Assembly: GCA_945869845.1 (NCBI GenBank)
Contig: CAMBRG010000002.1
Location: 1-64,000 of the forward strand
DNA length: 64,000 bases
DNA from: Opitutus sp. GAS368
GTDB lineage: Bacteria; Verrucomicrobiota; Verrucomicrobiia; Opitutales; Opitutaceae
Direction: 5' to 3'
Shown: piece after piece, positions 20,177 through 30,505 of the stretch
How positions within the stretch are numbered: the first letter of the stretch is position 1
Layout: the number at the start of each line of letters is the position of its first letter
Notes under the pieces: generated by a model
Seen by the model: the letters and a program-made list of their open reading frames with translations, nothing else
What the model was told of the DNA's origin: nothing
The model's database searches: none
Program-made: the position numbers and the translations under genes

Positions 20177-21481
20177 TTACGCGCCGAGCAGCTCCTCCGC
20201 GATCGCGGCGTGGAGGGCGACGGCGTTAGGCAAGGCCGCTTCGTCGAGGTCGAAGCGCGGATGGTGATGCCCGGCGGGCAAGGGGGTGCCGACGAGCAGA
20301 TAGGTGGCTTGGCCGCCGCGCGCCTGCACCGCGTCCATCATGAGCGTGGCGTCTTCGCTGCCGCCGAGCGGAGAAAACTCCACGATGCGCGTTGCGCCGA
20401 TTTTCTCCGCGGCGCGGCGCACGACGGCGCGGGCGGCGGGATCGCAGGGCGCGTTGCCGGCCTCGCCCATATTTTCAACGGTGATTTCGACGCCATGCAT
20501 CGTGGCGGCGGCGCGGAGCACCCGTTCGGCTTCGACGGCCATCCACGCGCAGATCGGCGTGGTCTCGCCGCGCACCTCAAGTTTCAGGAGGGCGTGATCG
20601 GCGATGATGTTGCGGCCGCCACCGCCTTCGAGGCGACCGACGTTGATGCGCGAAGCCCCGGCGCCGTGGCGGGCGATGGCGTGTAATTGCACGGTGGCCG
20701 TGGCGGCGGCGAGCAGGGCGTTGCGGCCGACGTGCGGATCAACCCCGGCGTGGGCGGCGACGCCGCGAAAGGTCGCATCGAGTTTCGTCGTCGCGAGAAT
20801 GTGGTCGGTGCCGCAGGCGACGGCGCCGGTTTCGTTGAGCGAGATGCCGAGGTGGGTGGCGAAGTAGTGGTCGACATCGGCCAAGACGCCGGCCGCGACC
20901 ATAGACTTGGCCCCGCGGGCGCCTTCCTCGGCCGGTTGGAAGATAAGTTTGATTTTACCGCGCCAGTTTTTGGCGAGAGCGGGCAGCACGCTCGCGACGC
21001 CGAGGCCGATCGCGGTGTGTCCGTCGTGACCACAAGCGTGCATCCGGCCGGAGCGGTTTGAGGCAAACCGGTCGCGCACGGGCGCGTGGCTGGCCTCGGT
21101 GTTTTCGAGGACCGGTAGCGCGTCGAGGTCGACGCGAAACGCCACCGTTGGCCCGGGGCGTCCGGTATCAAACACGCCCACGACGCCGGTAAGTCCATCG
21201 CCCATTCGGGCGACCCACGTGGGATCGGCGCCATCGCGCAGCGCCTCGGCGCGGGCGGCGGCAATCTCGGCGGCGGGCGGAACCTCCATGCGGGCTTCGG
21301 CGCGCATGACCTCGGCACCGACGGCGACCTGCCAGCCGATTTTTTCCAAAGCGGCGGCGACGATGGCGGCCGTGCGGAACTCGCAGAAGCCGAGTTCGGG
21401 GTGGCGGTGAAAATCACGCCGCCAACGGGTCAGCTCGGCGGCAAGGGTGGGGGTGACGGGAGACGACGTAGACATCAGCAA
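20177..21481 (-). CDS. M20-family amidohydrolase
   Basis: RVDLDALPV, MHACGHDGHTA, FQPAEEGARGAKSMV. Confidence 0.88.
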   Translation of the reverse strand: MLMSTSSPVTPTLAAELTRWRRDFHRHPELGFCEFRTAAIVAAALEKIGWQVAVGAEVMRAEARMEVPPAAEIAAARAEALRDGADPTWVARMGDGLTGVVGVFDTGRPGPTVAFRVDLDALPVLENTEASHAPVRDRFASNRSGRMHACGHDGHTAIGLGVASVLPALAKNWRGKIKLIFQPAEEGARGAKSMVAAGVLADVDHYFATHLGISLNETGAVACGTDHILATTKLDATFRGVAAHAGVDPHVGRNALLAAATATVQLHAIARHGAGASRINVGRLEGGGGRNIIADHALLKLEVRGETTPICAWMAVEAERVLRAAATMHGVEITVENMGEAGNAPCDPAARAVVRRAAEKIGATRIVEFSPLGGSEDATLMMDAVQARGGQATYLLVGTPLPAGHHHPRFDLDEAALPNAVALHAAIAEELLGA

Positions 21482-21558
21482 CCCTTACCGCCGGGAGTGC
21501 GTGCGAAGCAAGACGCCCGGTGGGTTGACGGAGCGGAGGACCGTTGCAGATTGGCGCG

Positions 21559-23283
21559 ATGAGATTCCCCGCTCTTTTGGTCTCGCTCGGCCTCGGGTGC
21601 GCGTTCGCTTTGCCCCTCGCTGCGCAGCCCGATCGCGTCAACGGCCGGGCGTTTGCCACCCGTTCCGAAATCATCGCGCAACACGGGATGGCGGCGACGA
21701 GTCATCCGCTCGCGACCCAGGTGGCGCTCGACATCCTCAAGGCCGGCGGCTCGGCGGTGGATGCGGCGATCGCCGCCAACGCCGCGCTCGGCTTGATGGA
21801 GCCCACGGGTAATGGGATAGGGGGCGATCTTTTTGCCCTCGTCTGGAGCGCTGCGGACAAAAAACTAACCGGACTCAACGCCTCGGGGCGTTCGCCGCTC
21901 GGACTCTCCCGGGAGCAGCTCATGGCCGATCTGAAGAAACTCGGCCGAGAGACCATCCCCATGCGCGGCCTATTGCCCATCAGTGTGCCCGGTGCGGTGG
22001 ACGGCTGGTTCGAATTGCACGCGAAGTATGGCCGGCTGCCGATGCAGACGGTGCTCGCCCCCGCGATCCGTTACGCGCGCGAGGGCTTTCCCGTCACGCA
22101 GCTCATCGGCTATTACTGGGGCATTAGCGTGCGCAACGCCCGCGCCGATAAATTTCCTGGCGCCTTCCTCGACGTCTTTGCGCCCGGGGACCGGGCGCCG
22201 GCCGAAGGCACAATCTTCAGAAATCCCGCTCTGGCCGACACGTTGACGCGGCTCGCCGAGGGCGGGCGCGAGGCGTTTTACCGGGGCGAGATCGCGGACC
22301 GCATCGATGCGTTCATGCGGGCCAACGGCGGTTATCTGCGGAAGGCGGATTTCTCCGGACACACCTCGACGTGGGTCGAGCCCGTCTCGGTGAACTACCG
22401 CGGTTATGACGTTTATGAGTTGCCGCCGAACAGCCAAGGCATCGCGGCGCTCCAGATGCTCAACCTCCTCGAAGCCTATGATCTAAAGGCGATGGGCTAC
22501 AACTCGCCCGAGGCGCTGCACCTCATGATTGAGGCCAAGAAACTCGCGTTTGAAGATCGGGCGAAGTTTTACGCTGATCCCGAGTTCTCGAAAATTCCCC
22601 TGCGCGGCCTGCTCTCGAAAGCCTACGCGGCCGAGCGGCGTAAGCTGATCGGCGCGCGGGCCGCCCGCAGCTATGACGCCGGGAATCCTGCGTTGCAGGA
22701 AGGCGACACGATTTATCTCACGACGGCCGACGCCGCCGGTAACATGGTGTCGCTCATCCAGAGCAACTACCGCGGCATGGGCTCCGGCATCGTGGTGCCC
22801 GGTCTCGGCTTCGCGTTTCAGAATCGGGGCGAGATGTTCACGCTGCGCACCGGCCACGCGAATGACTACGCGCCGGGCAAGCGGCCGTTCCAAACGATCA
22901 TCCCGGCCTTCGTGCTCAAGGACGGCACGCCGTGGCTCAGTTTCGGCCTGATGGGCGGCGCGATGCAGCCGCAAGGCCACGTTCAGATCATCTGCAATCT
23001 GATCGATTTCGGGATGAACGTGCAGGAAGCAGGCGACGCGGCGCGTTGGCACCACGACGGCTCGTCGGACTATGATAATCCGCAGATGACCGACGGTGGC
23101 TTTGTCGAGTTGGAGAGCGGCGTCCCGTACGAAAGCGTGCGGGGCCTGATGCAGCGCGGTCACTCGGTGCGTAGCGGCAACGGCGGTTTCGGCGGCTATC
23201 AGGCGATCCAGCGCGACGCGGTCAACGGCACCTATCGCGGCGCCTCCGAGAGCCGCAAGGACGGGCAAGCGGCGGGCTATTGA
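21559..23283 (+). CDS. ggt: Gamma-glutamyltransferase family protein
   Basis: GGSAVDAAIAANAALG, GDTIYLTTADAAGNMVSLIQSNY, MGGAMQPQGHVQ. Confidence 0.92.
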   Translation: MRFPALLVSLGLGCAFALPLAAQPDRVNGRAFATRSEIIAQHGMAATSHPLATQVALDILKAGGSAVDAAIAANAALGLMEPTGNGIGGDLFALVWSAADKKLTGLNASGRSPLGLSREQLMADLKKLGRETIPMRGLLPISVPGAVDGWFELHAKYGRLPMQTVLAPAIRYAREGFPVTQLIGYYWGISVRNARADKFPGAFLDVFAPGDRAPAEGTIFRNPALADTLTRLAEGGREAFYRGEIADRIDAFMRANGGYLRKADFSGHTSTWVEPVSVNYRGYDVYELPPNSQGIAALQMLNLLEAYDLKAMGYNSPEALHLMIEAKKLAFEDRAKFYADPEFSKIPLRGLLSKAYAAERRKLIGARAARSYDAGNPALQEGDTIYLTTADAAGNMVSLIQSNYRGMGSGIVVPGLGFAFQNRGEMFTLRTGHANDYAPGKRPFQTIIPAFVLKDGTPWLSFGLMGGAMQPQGHVQIICNLIDFGMNVQEAGDAARWHHDGSSDYDNPQMTDGGFVELESGVPYESVRGLMQRGHSVRSGNGGFGGYQAIQRDAVNGTYRGASESRKDGQAAGY

Positions 23284-23368
23284 GCGGCGCGGTCGGAGCC
23301 AGTGAGAAACGGCCGCGCGGGCTCATTGCTCGCTGGCGTCTGCCGCGTGTGGGTGTAAATCGTGGGCC

Positions 23369-23938
23369 ATGAAATTACTCTTTGGCTTGGCGTGGTGGTT
23401 CGGTGGGCTTGCGGCAGGGTTGGCGGCGGAACCGGCGGCCAACGCGGTGCTATGGAAAAATCTACAGGGCCTCTGCGGGCAGGCGTTTGAAGGCCGTGTG
23501 ATCGAAGGCTCGGCGGCGACGGACGCGATGTTCAAAGGCCAGCGGCTCGTGATGCACGTGCGGGGCTGTGGTGAGAACGAGATCCGGATTCCGTTTCACG
23601 TCGGCGCCAACCGCTCGCGCACGTGGGTGATCACGCGCACGCCGACGGGTTTGCGCCTGAAGCACGATCACCGCCACGAGGACGGCAGCGCCGACAAGGT
23701 CACGCAGTATGGCGGCGACACCGCGACGGCGGGCACGGCCGAACGGCAGGATTTCCGGGCGGATGCGTTCACCAGCGAACTGATTCCGGCGGCGAAGACG
23801 AACATCTGGACGCTCGCACTGACCCCGGGAAAGATCTTCGGCTACGGTTTGCGCCGAGAGGCAGAGGGCCGGCGGTTTTTCGTGGAGTTCGACCTGACGA
23901 AACCGGTCGAGGCCCCACCTGCGCCGTGGGGCGGTTGA
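23369..23938 (+). CDS. Hypothetical secreted protein
   Basis: 189 aa with signal peptide-like N-terminus (MKLLFGLAWWFGGLAAGLAAE). Confidence 0.65.
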   Translation: MKLLFGLAWWFGGLAAGLAAEPAANAVLWKNLQGLCGQAFEGRVIEGSAATDAMFKGQRLVMHVRGCGENEIRIPFHVGANRSRTWVITRTPTGLRLKHDHRHEDGSADKVTQYGGDTATAGTAERQDFRADAFTSELIPAAKTNIWTLALTPGKIFGYGLRREAEGRRFFVEFDLTKPVEAPPAPWGG

Positions 23939-24026
23939 GCGAGGCGCGAGCCCGCGGGCCGCGGACATTCGAAGTGCAGCCAAAGGTTGCCGACCGCGCG
24001 GGCCGGGCCGAGGGTCAGCGATCGCC

Positions 24027-24767
24027 ATGACCAGAATTCTCCGAGCGCTTGTTCTGACGTTGTTCTTCGCCGCCGCGGTTTTTGCCGCGCCGACGCTGCA
24101 TCTCGTCGGTGACTCCACGATGGCGGACAAGCCGAAGGAGCCGACCAATCCGGAGACGGGTTGGGGCCAGGCGTTGCCGACCTTGCTGAAATCGGAAGCG
24201 GTGCGGGTCGTGAATCACGCGATGAATGGTCGCAGCACGAAGAGTTTTATTGCTGAAGGGCGTTGGGCGGCCGTGGTGGCGGCGCTGCGGGCGGGGGATT
24301 ACGTGATCATCCAATTTGCCCACAACGACGAGAAGGCCGATAAACCTGCCGTCCACGCGCCGGCGCGCGGGGCCTATCAAAATAATCTCCGGCGCTTCGT
24401 GCGTGAGGCGCGAGAAAGGGGAGCGAATCCGATCCTTGCGACGCCGGTGGTGCGCCGCCGGTGGAGCGCGGCGGGCGAACTCGTGGAAACGCACGGTGAC
24501 TACCCGGCGGCGTTGCGCGCCGTGGCGACGGAGGAAAAGGTGCCGCTGTTGGAAATGAATTTACTGACGGCGGAGCTGGAGCGCGCCCACGGGGTCGAAG
24601 GCTCGAAGCGATTGCACCTGCACTACGCGGCTGGGATCCAACCGCGCTGGGCCGAGGGCGTGAAGGATGACACGCATTTTTCCGAGTATGGCGCGGCCCG
24701 CGTGGCCGCGCTGGCGGTGCAGGAATGGCTGAGACTGGGGCTGCCGCTGGCGGAGTGGCTGAAGTAG
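24027..24767 (+). CDS. Rhamnogalacturonan acetylesterase-like SGNH hydrolase
   Basis: HLVGDSTMADK, GRSTKSF, IIQFAHND, DDTHFSEYGA. Confidence 0.88.
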   Translation: MTRILRALVLTLFFAAAVFAAPTLHLVGDSTMADKPKEPTNPETGWGQALPTLLKSEAVRVVNHAMNGRSTKSFIAEGRWAAVVAALRAGDYVIIQFAHNDEKADKPAVHAPARGAYQNNLRRFVREARERGANPILATPVVRRRWSAAGELVETHGDYPAALRAVATEEKVPLLEMNLLTAELERAHGVEGSKRLHLHYAAGIQPRWAEGVKDDTHFSEYGAARVAALAVQEWLRLGLPLAEWLK

Positions 24768-25042
24768 GCGGAGGTGCCGGCGCATACCGCCGCTCGGGTG
24801 CGGGCGGGTTGGGCTTCCGGGACGAAGCGGGCATGTTGCCCGACCCTTTTCATTCCAAAATTGCTTAGGTCAAAGCGTAGCCCTTGCGCCGGGTGGTTTT
24901 GAAAATCGATCACGAGTTGCCCGGTCCCGAGATGCTTGAAAACCAAATTTTAACGTGCAATCGCCGCGCTAACGGCGACAACTGGAGGCCCCGCCGTAGA
25001 ATCGGTTAGCCCGCCTGACGGCGATCTGCCCTCCTTCACTTC

Positions 25043-26461
25043 ATGTTCCCCGCCATGCCTTCTCCTGCCCCCGGTCAAACCCCCACGCGCACCCGCAATA
25101 AAGTGATCGGTTTCGCGATCGTGCTCGCGGTCATTCAATACATCGATCGCGTCGCGATTTCGCAGGCCAAGGGCGACATCGCGAGGGACATGAGTTTCAC
25201 GGATGCGCAAATGGGCGCGATCTTCGCCGCGTTCGGCTTGTCTTACGCGCTGTTTGAAATCCCCACCGGCTGGCTGGGCGACAAGATCGGTGCGCGCAAG
25301 GTACTCGTGCGCGTGGTGCTCTGGTGGTCGTTTTTCACCGCCGCGACCGGCTGGGCGTGGAGTTACACCTCCATGTGGATCATGCGTTTTCTCTTCGGAG
25401 CGGGCGAAGCGGGTTGTTTCCCCAACCTGACCAAAGCGTTCAGCACGTGGTTGCCGAAAAACGAGCGCACCCGGGCGCAATCGCTCATGTGGATGGGCGC
25501 GCGCTGGGGCGGGGCGTTCACGCCGTTGCTGGTCGTGACCGTGATGGCGTTCGTGAGCTGGCGGATGGCGTTCCAGATTTTCGCGGTGCTCGGCGTGGTT
25601 TGGGCCATCATCTTTTGGTGCTGGTTTCGCGACAATCCGCGCGACCACAAAGGGGTCAATGCCGCCGAGCTCGAACTGCTGAAGGAGAACGAGCACAATG
25701 TTGAGAGCCACGGCAATGTGCCTTGGCGCCAGCTCGTGACGCGCCCGAGCATGTGGTTGCTGTGGGGCCAATATTTTTGCCTGAGCTACGGCTGGTATTT
25801 TTTCGTCACGTGGCTGCCGGATTATCTTAACACCAACGGCCGGCCGATCCTGTCCAATCAGTTCCTGAGCTGGCTCGCGGTGCAGATGGAGGGCACCGTC
25901 CGCGCCGATTTGATCCAACCCGTCCTCAAGGCGGTGCTGGCCGGGGTGCCGCTCTTTTTCGGCGGCTTCGGCTCGCTGGCCGCCGGGCTGATCAGCAGCC
26001 GATTGATTGCGCGCGGGAGCGGGGTTAAAACGGTGCGCCGCTCGTTCGGGGTCATTGGGTTCACCGGTGCCTCGGGTCTGCTCATGCTTTCGTTCTACAT
26101 CCAAGACCCGCTGCTCGCGATGTTGGCGATGGGGCTGGCCAGTTTTTGCAACGACCTGACGATGCCCGGCAGTTGGTCCGCGTGCATGGACATCGGCGGC
26201 AAATACGCCGGCACCGTTTCGGGCAGCATGAATATGATGGGGAATTTCGGCGGCATGGCCGGGCCTTTGGTGGTGGGTTACGTGCTGGCGGCCACGACGC
26301 TCAGCACGGCGACCGGGACAACCAAGAACTGGGAATTGGTCTTCGCCATCTCGTCGGTGATCTATTTTCTCGGCGCGCTCTGCTGGCTCGCGATCGACCC
26401 CGTCACGCCGTTGGAAGAGGGGTCGAAAAAACCTGATAAGGAGCCCGAAAAGGTGGCTTGA
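25043..26461 (+). CDS. MFS transporter (ACS / hexuronate-type)
   Basis: IQYIDRVAISQAKGDI, ALFEIPTGWLGDKIGARKVL, multiple TM segments. Confidence 0.88.
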   Translation: MFPAMPSPAPGQTPTRTRNKVIGFAIVLAVIQYIDRVAISQAKGDIARDMSFTDAQMGAIFAAFGLSYALFEIPTGWLGDKIGARKVLVRVVLWWSFFTAATGWAWSYTSMWIMRFLFGAGEAGCFPNLTKAFSTWLPKNERTRAQSLMWMGARWGGAFTPLLVVTVMAFVSWRMAFQIFAVLGVVWAIIFWCWFRDNPRDHKGVNAAELELLKENEHNVESHGNVPWRQLVTRPSMWLLWGQYFCLSYGWYFFVTWLPDYLNTNGRPILSNQFLSWLAVQMEGTVRADLIQPVLKAVLAGVPLFFGGFGSLAAGLISSRLIARGSGVKTVRRSFGVIGFTGASGLLMLSFYIQDPLLAMLAMGLASFCNDLTMPGSWSACMDIGGKYAGTVSGSMNMMGNFGGMAGPLVVGYVLAATTLSTATGTTKNWELVFAISSVIYFLGALCWLAIDPVTPLEEGSKKPDKEPEKVA

Positions 26462-26539
26462 GGTCGGGACGCCTCGGAGCCACCTCGGCGTTTTCGCCGC
26501 CCTCTGAACCGAAGCCGGGCGGAGGGCTTTGGGTTGGGG

Positions 26540-27580
26540 CTACTTCTTTTTTGTCGCGACCTTCGTGGCGAGGGTGGGGCCGTCGACCCAGTGACCGGGG
26601 ATCATTGTGGTCGAAGCGGGGCTGGGGATGCCGCGTTCGTTGCGTTGGAGTTGGGCGATCAGCAGTTCGATGCCGCGCGCGCCGAGGGCGTGGGGGTGTA
26701 GGTCGAGTCCGGCGCAGGGGCGGTCCGTCTGGGTCACGTTGAGGCAAAAGTAGCCGTGGGTGCGCGGCACGCGGGCACCGGCGGCGGTCATCCACGTCAT
26801 GACTTCCGGGTCGTGGGCGAGGACGACGTCGGGCGTGTATTTGCGGAACCACCGGCTGAAATTGGCGGCGTTGACCTCGGGCACGATGAGCGGGGGCACG
26901 GTGCCGATCTCGGGATGGTTGCGTTGGTAGGCGGAGAACGCGCCTTCCCAGCGGTGTTGCAGGCGTTCGTCCTGCTGGCTTTGGACGACAAGGCCGGGCC
27001 GGTCGTAGCCCAGCGCTTGCAGACGGCCGAGGGCGGACATCAACGAGCGGTGGTGATCGGAGCACACCGAGTGCAGCGCGGGGTGGTCGATGACGTAGTC
27101 GCTGTAGATCCCGGCGTAGTGCGACCAATCGAGCTTTGTAAAATCGGGCGCGGCCCACGAAGGCAAAAGGAGCACGCCTTGGATGCCGCGGGATTGGAGT
27201 ATCGTATCGAGGCGTGGGAGCGTGACCCCTTTGCGGCCGACGAGAAAGGTCTCGAGTTTGAAACCGAGTTCGCCCGCGCGTTTTTGAGCGCCCTCGGTGA
27301 GCGCGGCGTGGAAGCGCGCGCCGGCGGGCGGACGTTCAGCTTCGTCGAGATCGACGGCGGCGATGACCCCGCGAAACATTTGGTTCCGCGAGCGGCGCAC
27401 CTCGGACATGACGGCGCCGACCAGAGGATTGGGCCGGTAGCCGGCGGCATCGGCGGCGGCGCGGATGCGGGCGGCGGTATCGGGTCGGACACACGCGGAG
27501 CCGCGGAGCGCCTCGGAAACCGTGGTGCGGGAAAGTCCGAGGGCAGCGGCGAGGGTACGGACGGTGGGGGCGGCGGGCAT
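26540..27580 (-). CDS. LacI-family transcriptional regulator
   Basis: VRTLAAALGLSRTTVSEALRGSACVRPDTAARIRAAADAAGYRPNPLV. Confidence 0.9.
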   Translation of the reverse strand: MPAAPTVRTLAAALGLSRTTVSEALRGSACVRPDTAARIRAAADAAGYRPNPLVGAVMSEVRRSRNQMFRGVIAAVDLDEAERPPAGARFHAALTEGAQKRAGELGFKLETFLVGRKGVTLPRLDTILQSRGIQGVLLLPSWAAPDFTKLDWSHYAGIYSDYVIDHPALHSVCSDHHRSLMSALGRLQALGYDRPGLVVQSQQDERLQHRWEGAFSAYQRNHPEIGTVPPLIVPEVNAANFSRWFRKYTPDVVLAHDPEVMTWMTAAGARVPRTHGYFCLNVTQTDRPCAGLDLHPHALGARGIELLIAQLQRNERGIPSPASTTMIPGHWVDGPTLATKVATKKK

Positions 27581-27903
27581 GAGGAGGGCAGGGGAACTAA
27601 AGCAATCGGACAGACAAATAAATGGACGCCGGTAAAAGTTGAAATGTCATAATTCTTCCCTGGGACGCGTAACGGCGAACCGCTTGGGGCCATCGATTAA
27701 GCCGGGCGGGGCAGCGTGGTCATATATTTTTTAGCAGTTGGCGCGTCTACGACAGGGGAGGCGGGGAGCGAACCATTTGCCGGGAAAGAGCATCAGGCGC
27801 GGAATTTCAGGCACGCCCGTTTCGTTGGCGTTGAGCTGGGGTTATTCGAGTTGCCTCTCGCGACCACGCCTATGCTCCGACGCGCTTCAATGTCCGTAAC
27901 CCG

Positions 27904-29148
27904 CTACAGCAACCAAAAATCTCGGATCGGCACAGCCCAGATCCGTTTATCTTCCATCGGCAGCACGCTTCCGCCCGTGTAGGCCAACATCCCGCCTTGA
28001 AAATCCCTTCCGCATTGCTCGGCCAGTCGCCGTAGGCCGTGTCCGTCGGACTCGTTCACCGAGGCCGAAGACTTAACCTCTATGCCCCACGTCTTGCGCC
28101 CGAGCGTCAGTACTAAATCGACCTCCACTTGGTCTTTATCGCGGTAGTGCCAGTAACGCAGATCGGGATTCGTCCAACCCGCCTGCGCGATCACCTGTTG
28201 CACGACAAAACTCTCCAGCAGATGTCCGAATCGGTCGCGCCTTAGCGCCCAATCCTCAACGCTCAGACTGCTCAATACGGCCGCCAGTCCGCTGTCCACC
28301 AGGTGGATTTTCGGTGCTTTCACTAGCCTCGTGGCTTCGTTTCGGTGCCACGCGGGTAGTCGGCGCACTAAAAAAAGTTTTTCAAGAATTCCCAAATATT
28401 TCTCTACGGTATCTCGCTGCAAGCTGAGATCTTTACTTATATTAGTCACGTTGAGCAGCTCCCCCGTGCGCAACGTCAGTAACTCAAGTAAGCGCGCTAC
28501 CGCACCCACATCGTTCACGCGGGCGACGTCCTGCACATCGCGCTCCATCAGCGCACGCACGTAGTTCCGATGCCACAGGCGTGCTCGCTCTGGCGCTCGC
28601 CGGAGAGGCTCGGGGTAGCCACCCGCCACGATCCGACCTGGAAGTTCTAGCCCGTCTCCGCCCGTTCCGCGGATCTCGGGCCGCAGGGCTCCGGCGAGAA
28701 AAGTTTTTAAGAGGCCGCCCGCGGTTCGCTCCTTTTCGGACTCAGTTAGCGGGTGCAGCCCCACGATTTCCATCCGCCCGGCTAACGAATCGCCGAGTTG
28801 CGGCAGCAGCAACAGGTTCGCGGATCCCGTAAGCAGAAAATGCCCCGGCCGCCGTTTCTGGTCTACCACCAGTTTGATCGCGCGCAATATACCTGGCGCC
28901 CGCTGGACCTCGTCGATGATGGTTTGGTGGGGCAGCCCCGCCACGAACCCTGTTGGATCGTGCCGCGCCGTCGCTAACACCGCTTCATCGTCTAGGCTGA
29001 CATAAGTGAACTCCGGCGCGAAGGTCTTCACCAATGTGCTCTTGCCGCATTGGCGCGGTCCCAGCAGCGCCACCACCGGGGTGTCCGTGAGCGCGGTCGC
29101 CACGGCCGGGCGCATCGACCTTGGATAGAGTTTTTTAGATTCGTCCAT
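27904..29148 (-). CDS. AAA ATPase / DUF4143 family ATP-binding protein
   Basis: Walker A LGPRQCGKSTL, YVSLDD, IIDEVQRAPGIL, C-terminal YWHYRDKDQVEVDLVL. Confidence 0.9.
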   Translation of the reverse strand: MDESKKLYPRSMRPAVATALTDTPVVALLGPRQCGKSTLVKTFAPEFTYVSLDDEAVLATARHDPTGFVAGLPHQTIIDEVQRAPGILRAIKLVVDQKRRPGHFLLTGSANLLLLPQLGDSLAGRMEIVGLHPLTESEKERTAGGLLKTFLAGALRPEIRGTGGDGLELPGRIVAGGYPEPLRRAPERARLWHRNYVRALMERDVQDVARVNDVGAVARLLELLTLRTGELLNVTNISKDLSLQRDTVEKYLGILEKLFLVRRLPAWHRNEATRLVKAPKIHLVDSGLAAVLSSLSVEDWALRRDRFGHLLESFVVQQVIAQAGWTNPDLRYWHYRDKDQVEVDLVLTLGRKTWGIEVKSSASVNESDGHGLRRLAEQCGRDFQGGMLAYTGGSVLPMEDKRIWAVPIRDFWLL

Positions 29149-29226
29149 TTGCCGGTTATGATTTCGTCCAATTGATGGTTGTCAATGCGTCTAATTGTAG
29201 GTTATACATCCGTCCAATTGCAGGTT
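29135..29226 (-). repeat. Four tandem 23-bp repeats overlapping the start codon of the AAA/DUF4143 gene
   Basis: Minus strand: AACCTGCAATTGGACGGATGTAT / AACCTACAATTAGACGCATTGAC / AACCATCAATTGGACGAAATCAT / AACCGGCAAATGGACGAATCTAA. Confidence 0.85.
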
Positions 29227-29651
29227 TTAAATTCGTCGCACCGATCCCTATTACGCCGATCTCGTCTCACGTGTTTCCTTACAGCTTTCATCATTATCGC
29301 CGGTTTTGCTGTTCCGCTTTCCTCTCGGCCGTCGCCTTAAACTGGCGCTGGGGTGGGAACGCAGCAATATGAGGCAAGCGCCGCGGAGAATGGGCAAGCG
29401 CGCGGGCCGAAATATTTTCGCTCCGGACGTAGCCCGACGCGGACCTTGGGCCGTCTTAGGGGGCCGATTGAGGCGCGAGCCTTGGGCGCGGAGGGCGAAT
29501 TGGGCGTGGGCGTGGGCGCGGAGGGCGGGCGCGGAGGGCGGGGATCCGGACTGAGGGATCGGTTGCCGTCCAGAGACCGGCCCTTTTGCCGGCCCCATCG
29601 CGGAGGGAGAGCAGACTTGATCGGGAAGGCGATCAGCGTAGTTTCGGAAGC

Positions 29652-29867
29652 ATGAAGACGACGGTAGACCTTCCCGAAGACTCGTTGGCGGAGGCGATGA
29701 AACATTCGAAAGCGAAGACTAAGACCGAAGCGGTGGCGCTGGCGGTGTCCGAGTTCAACCGGCGCGCGCGGATGGCCGCGCTCACCAAACATCTCGGCAC
29801 ATTCAAAAATTTCATGACCCAGGCCGACCTCAAGCGGATGCGCGAAGACGGAAAAGTGCGGCCATGA
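29652..29867 (+). CDS. vapB: VapB-type (DUF2191) antitoxin
   Basis: MKTTVDLPEDSLAEAMKHSKAKTKTEAVALAVSEFNRRAR; overlaps the PIN toxin gene. Confidence 0.85.
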   Translation: MKTTVDLPEDSLAEAMKHSKAKTKTEAVALAVSEFNRRARMAALTKHLGTFKNFMTQADLKRMREDGKVRP

Positions 29868-30232
29868 TCCTGATCGACAGCAGCGTGTGGATCGAAGCGT
29901 TGCGCGAGCGGGGCAGCATCGAGACCAAACGTCGGGTGCATGAGCATCTGCAAAGCGGCCGGGCGTGCTGGATGCCGATGATCCGACTCGAGCTTTGGAA
30001 TGGGGCGAGAGGCGAAAACGAAAAACGAGCGCTGCGGGAGTTTGAAGGAGTTCTGCCGGATTTGGAGGTCGGGCCTGAGGTCTGGGAGGTGGCGAGCGAT
30101 CTGGCGCGGCGCGCAAGGGCGGCGGGTTTGACGGTGCCGGCCGCAGATTTGCTCATCGTCGCGTGCGCCCGCCATCACGGGGTCGAGATCGAATCGCTCG
30201 ATGCGCACTTCGCGGAGTTGGAAAAACTCTGA
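29864..30232 (+). CDS. vapC: VapC-type PIN-domain toxin
   Basis: MILIDSSVWIEALR start; acidic residues of the PIN fold, VPAADLLIVACARHHGVEIESLDAHFAEL. Confidence 0.88.
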   Translation: MILIDSSVWIEALRERGSIETKRRVHEHLQSGRACWMPMIRLELWNGARGENEKRALREFEGVLPDLEVGPEVWEVASDLARRARAAGLTVPAADLLIVACARHHGVEIESLDAHFAELEKL

Positions 30233-30416
30233 TCTCGGAGAACCTCGTCGCAGGATTCAACGGAGACGATGCGGAGAAGGCCGGTCTTCGCCGGCCGGGA
30301 CTGGCTAGGAGAACGGTCGCTCTCCGGCAGTGCTGGTCGGGAGGGGAGATAAAGACATAAATCCGCCAACTTTTTTTGTCTTTCTTTCAAGTCGGCCTGA
30401 GACCCCGGCTCAAACT

Positions 30417-30437
30417 CACGGGCAAGATGCCCGTGCC
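30417..30437. repeat. Palindrome CACGGGCAAGATGCCCGTG
   Basis: Inverted repeat ACGGGCA-AGA-TGCCCGT. Confidence 0.5.
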
Positions 30438-30468
30438 ACTTTCGGAGGTGCGCACTTTCGGAGGTGCG
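30437..30468 (+). repeat. Tandem 16-mer x2 (CACTTTCGGAGGTGCG)
   Basis: Two exact adjacent copies. Confidence 0.85.
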
Positions 30469-30505
30469 GCTTGCGCTTGGGCGGGCGGCGGCGGGAAGGT
30501 GGGGC

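Noticed and set aside
29135-29226. CRISPR array
   Set aside because: Units are contiguous 23-mers with no spacers and no cas genes nearby.
27904-30232. A defence island (ATPase + vapBC)
   Set aside because: DUF4143 ATPases and vapBC are common alone; no nuclease or other defence effector is adjacent.
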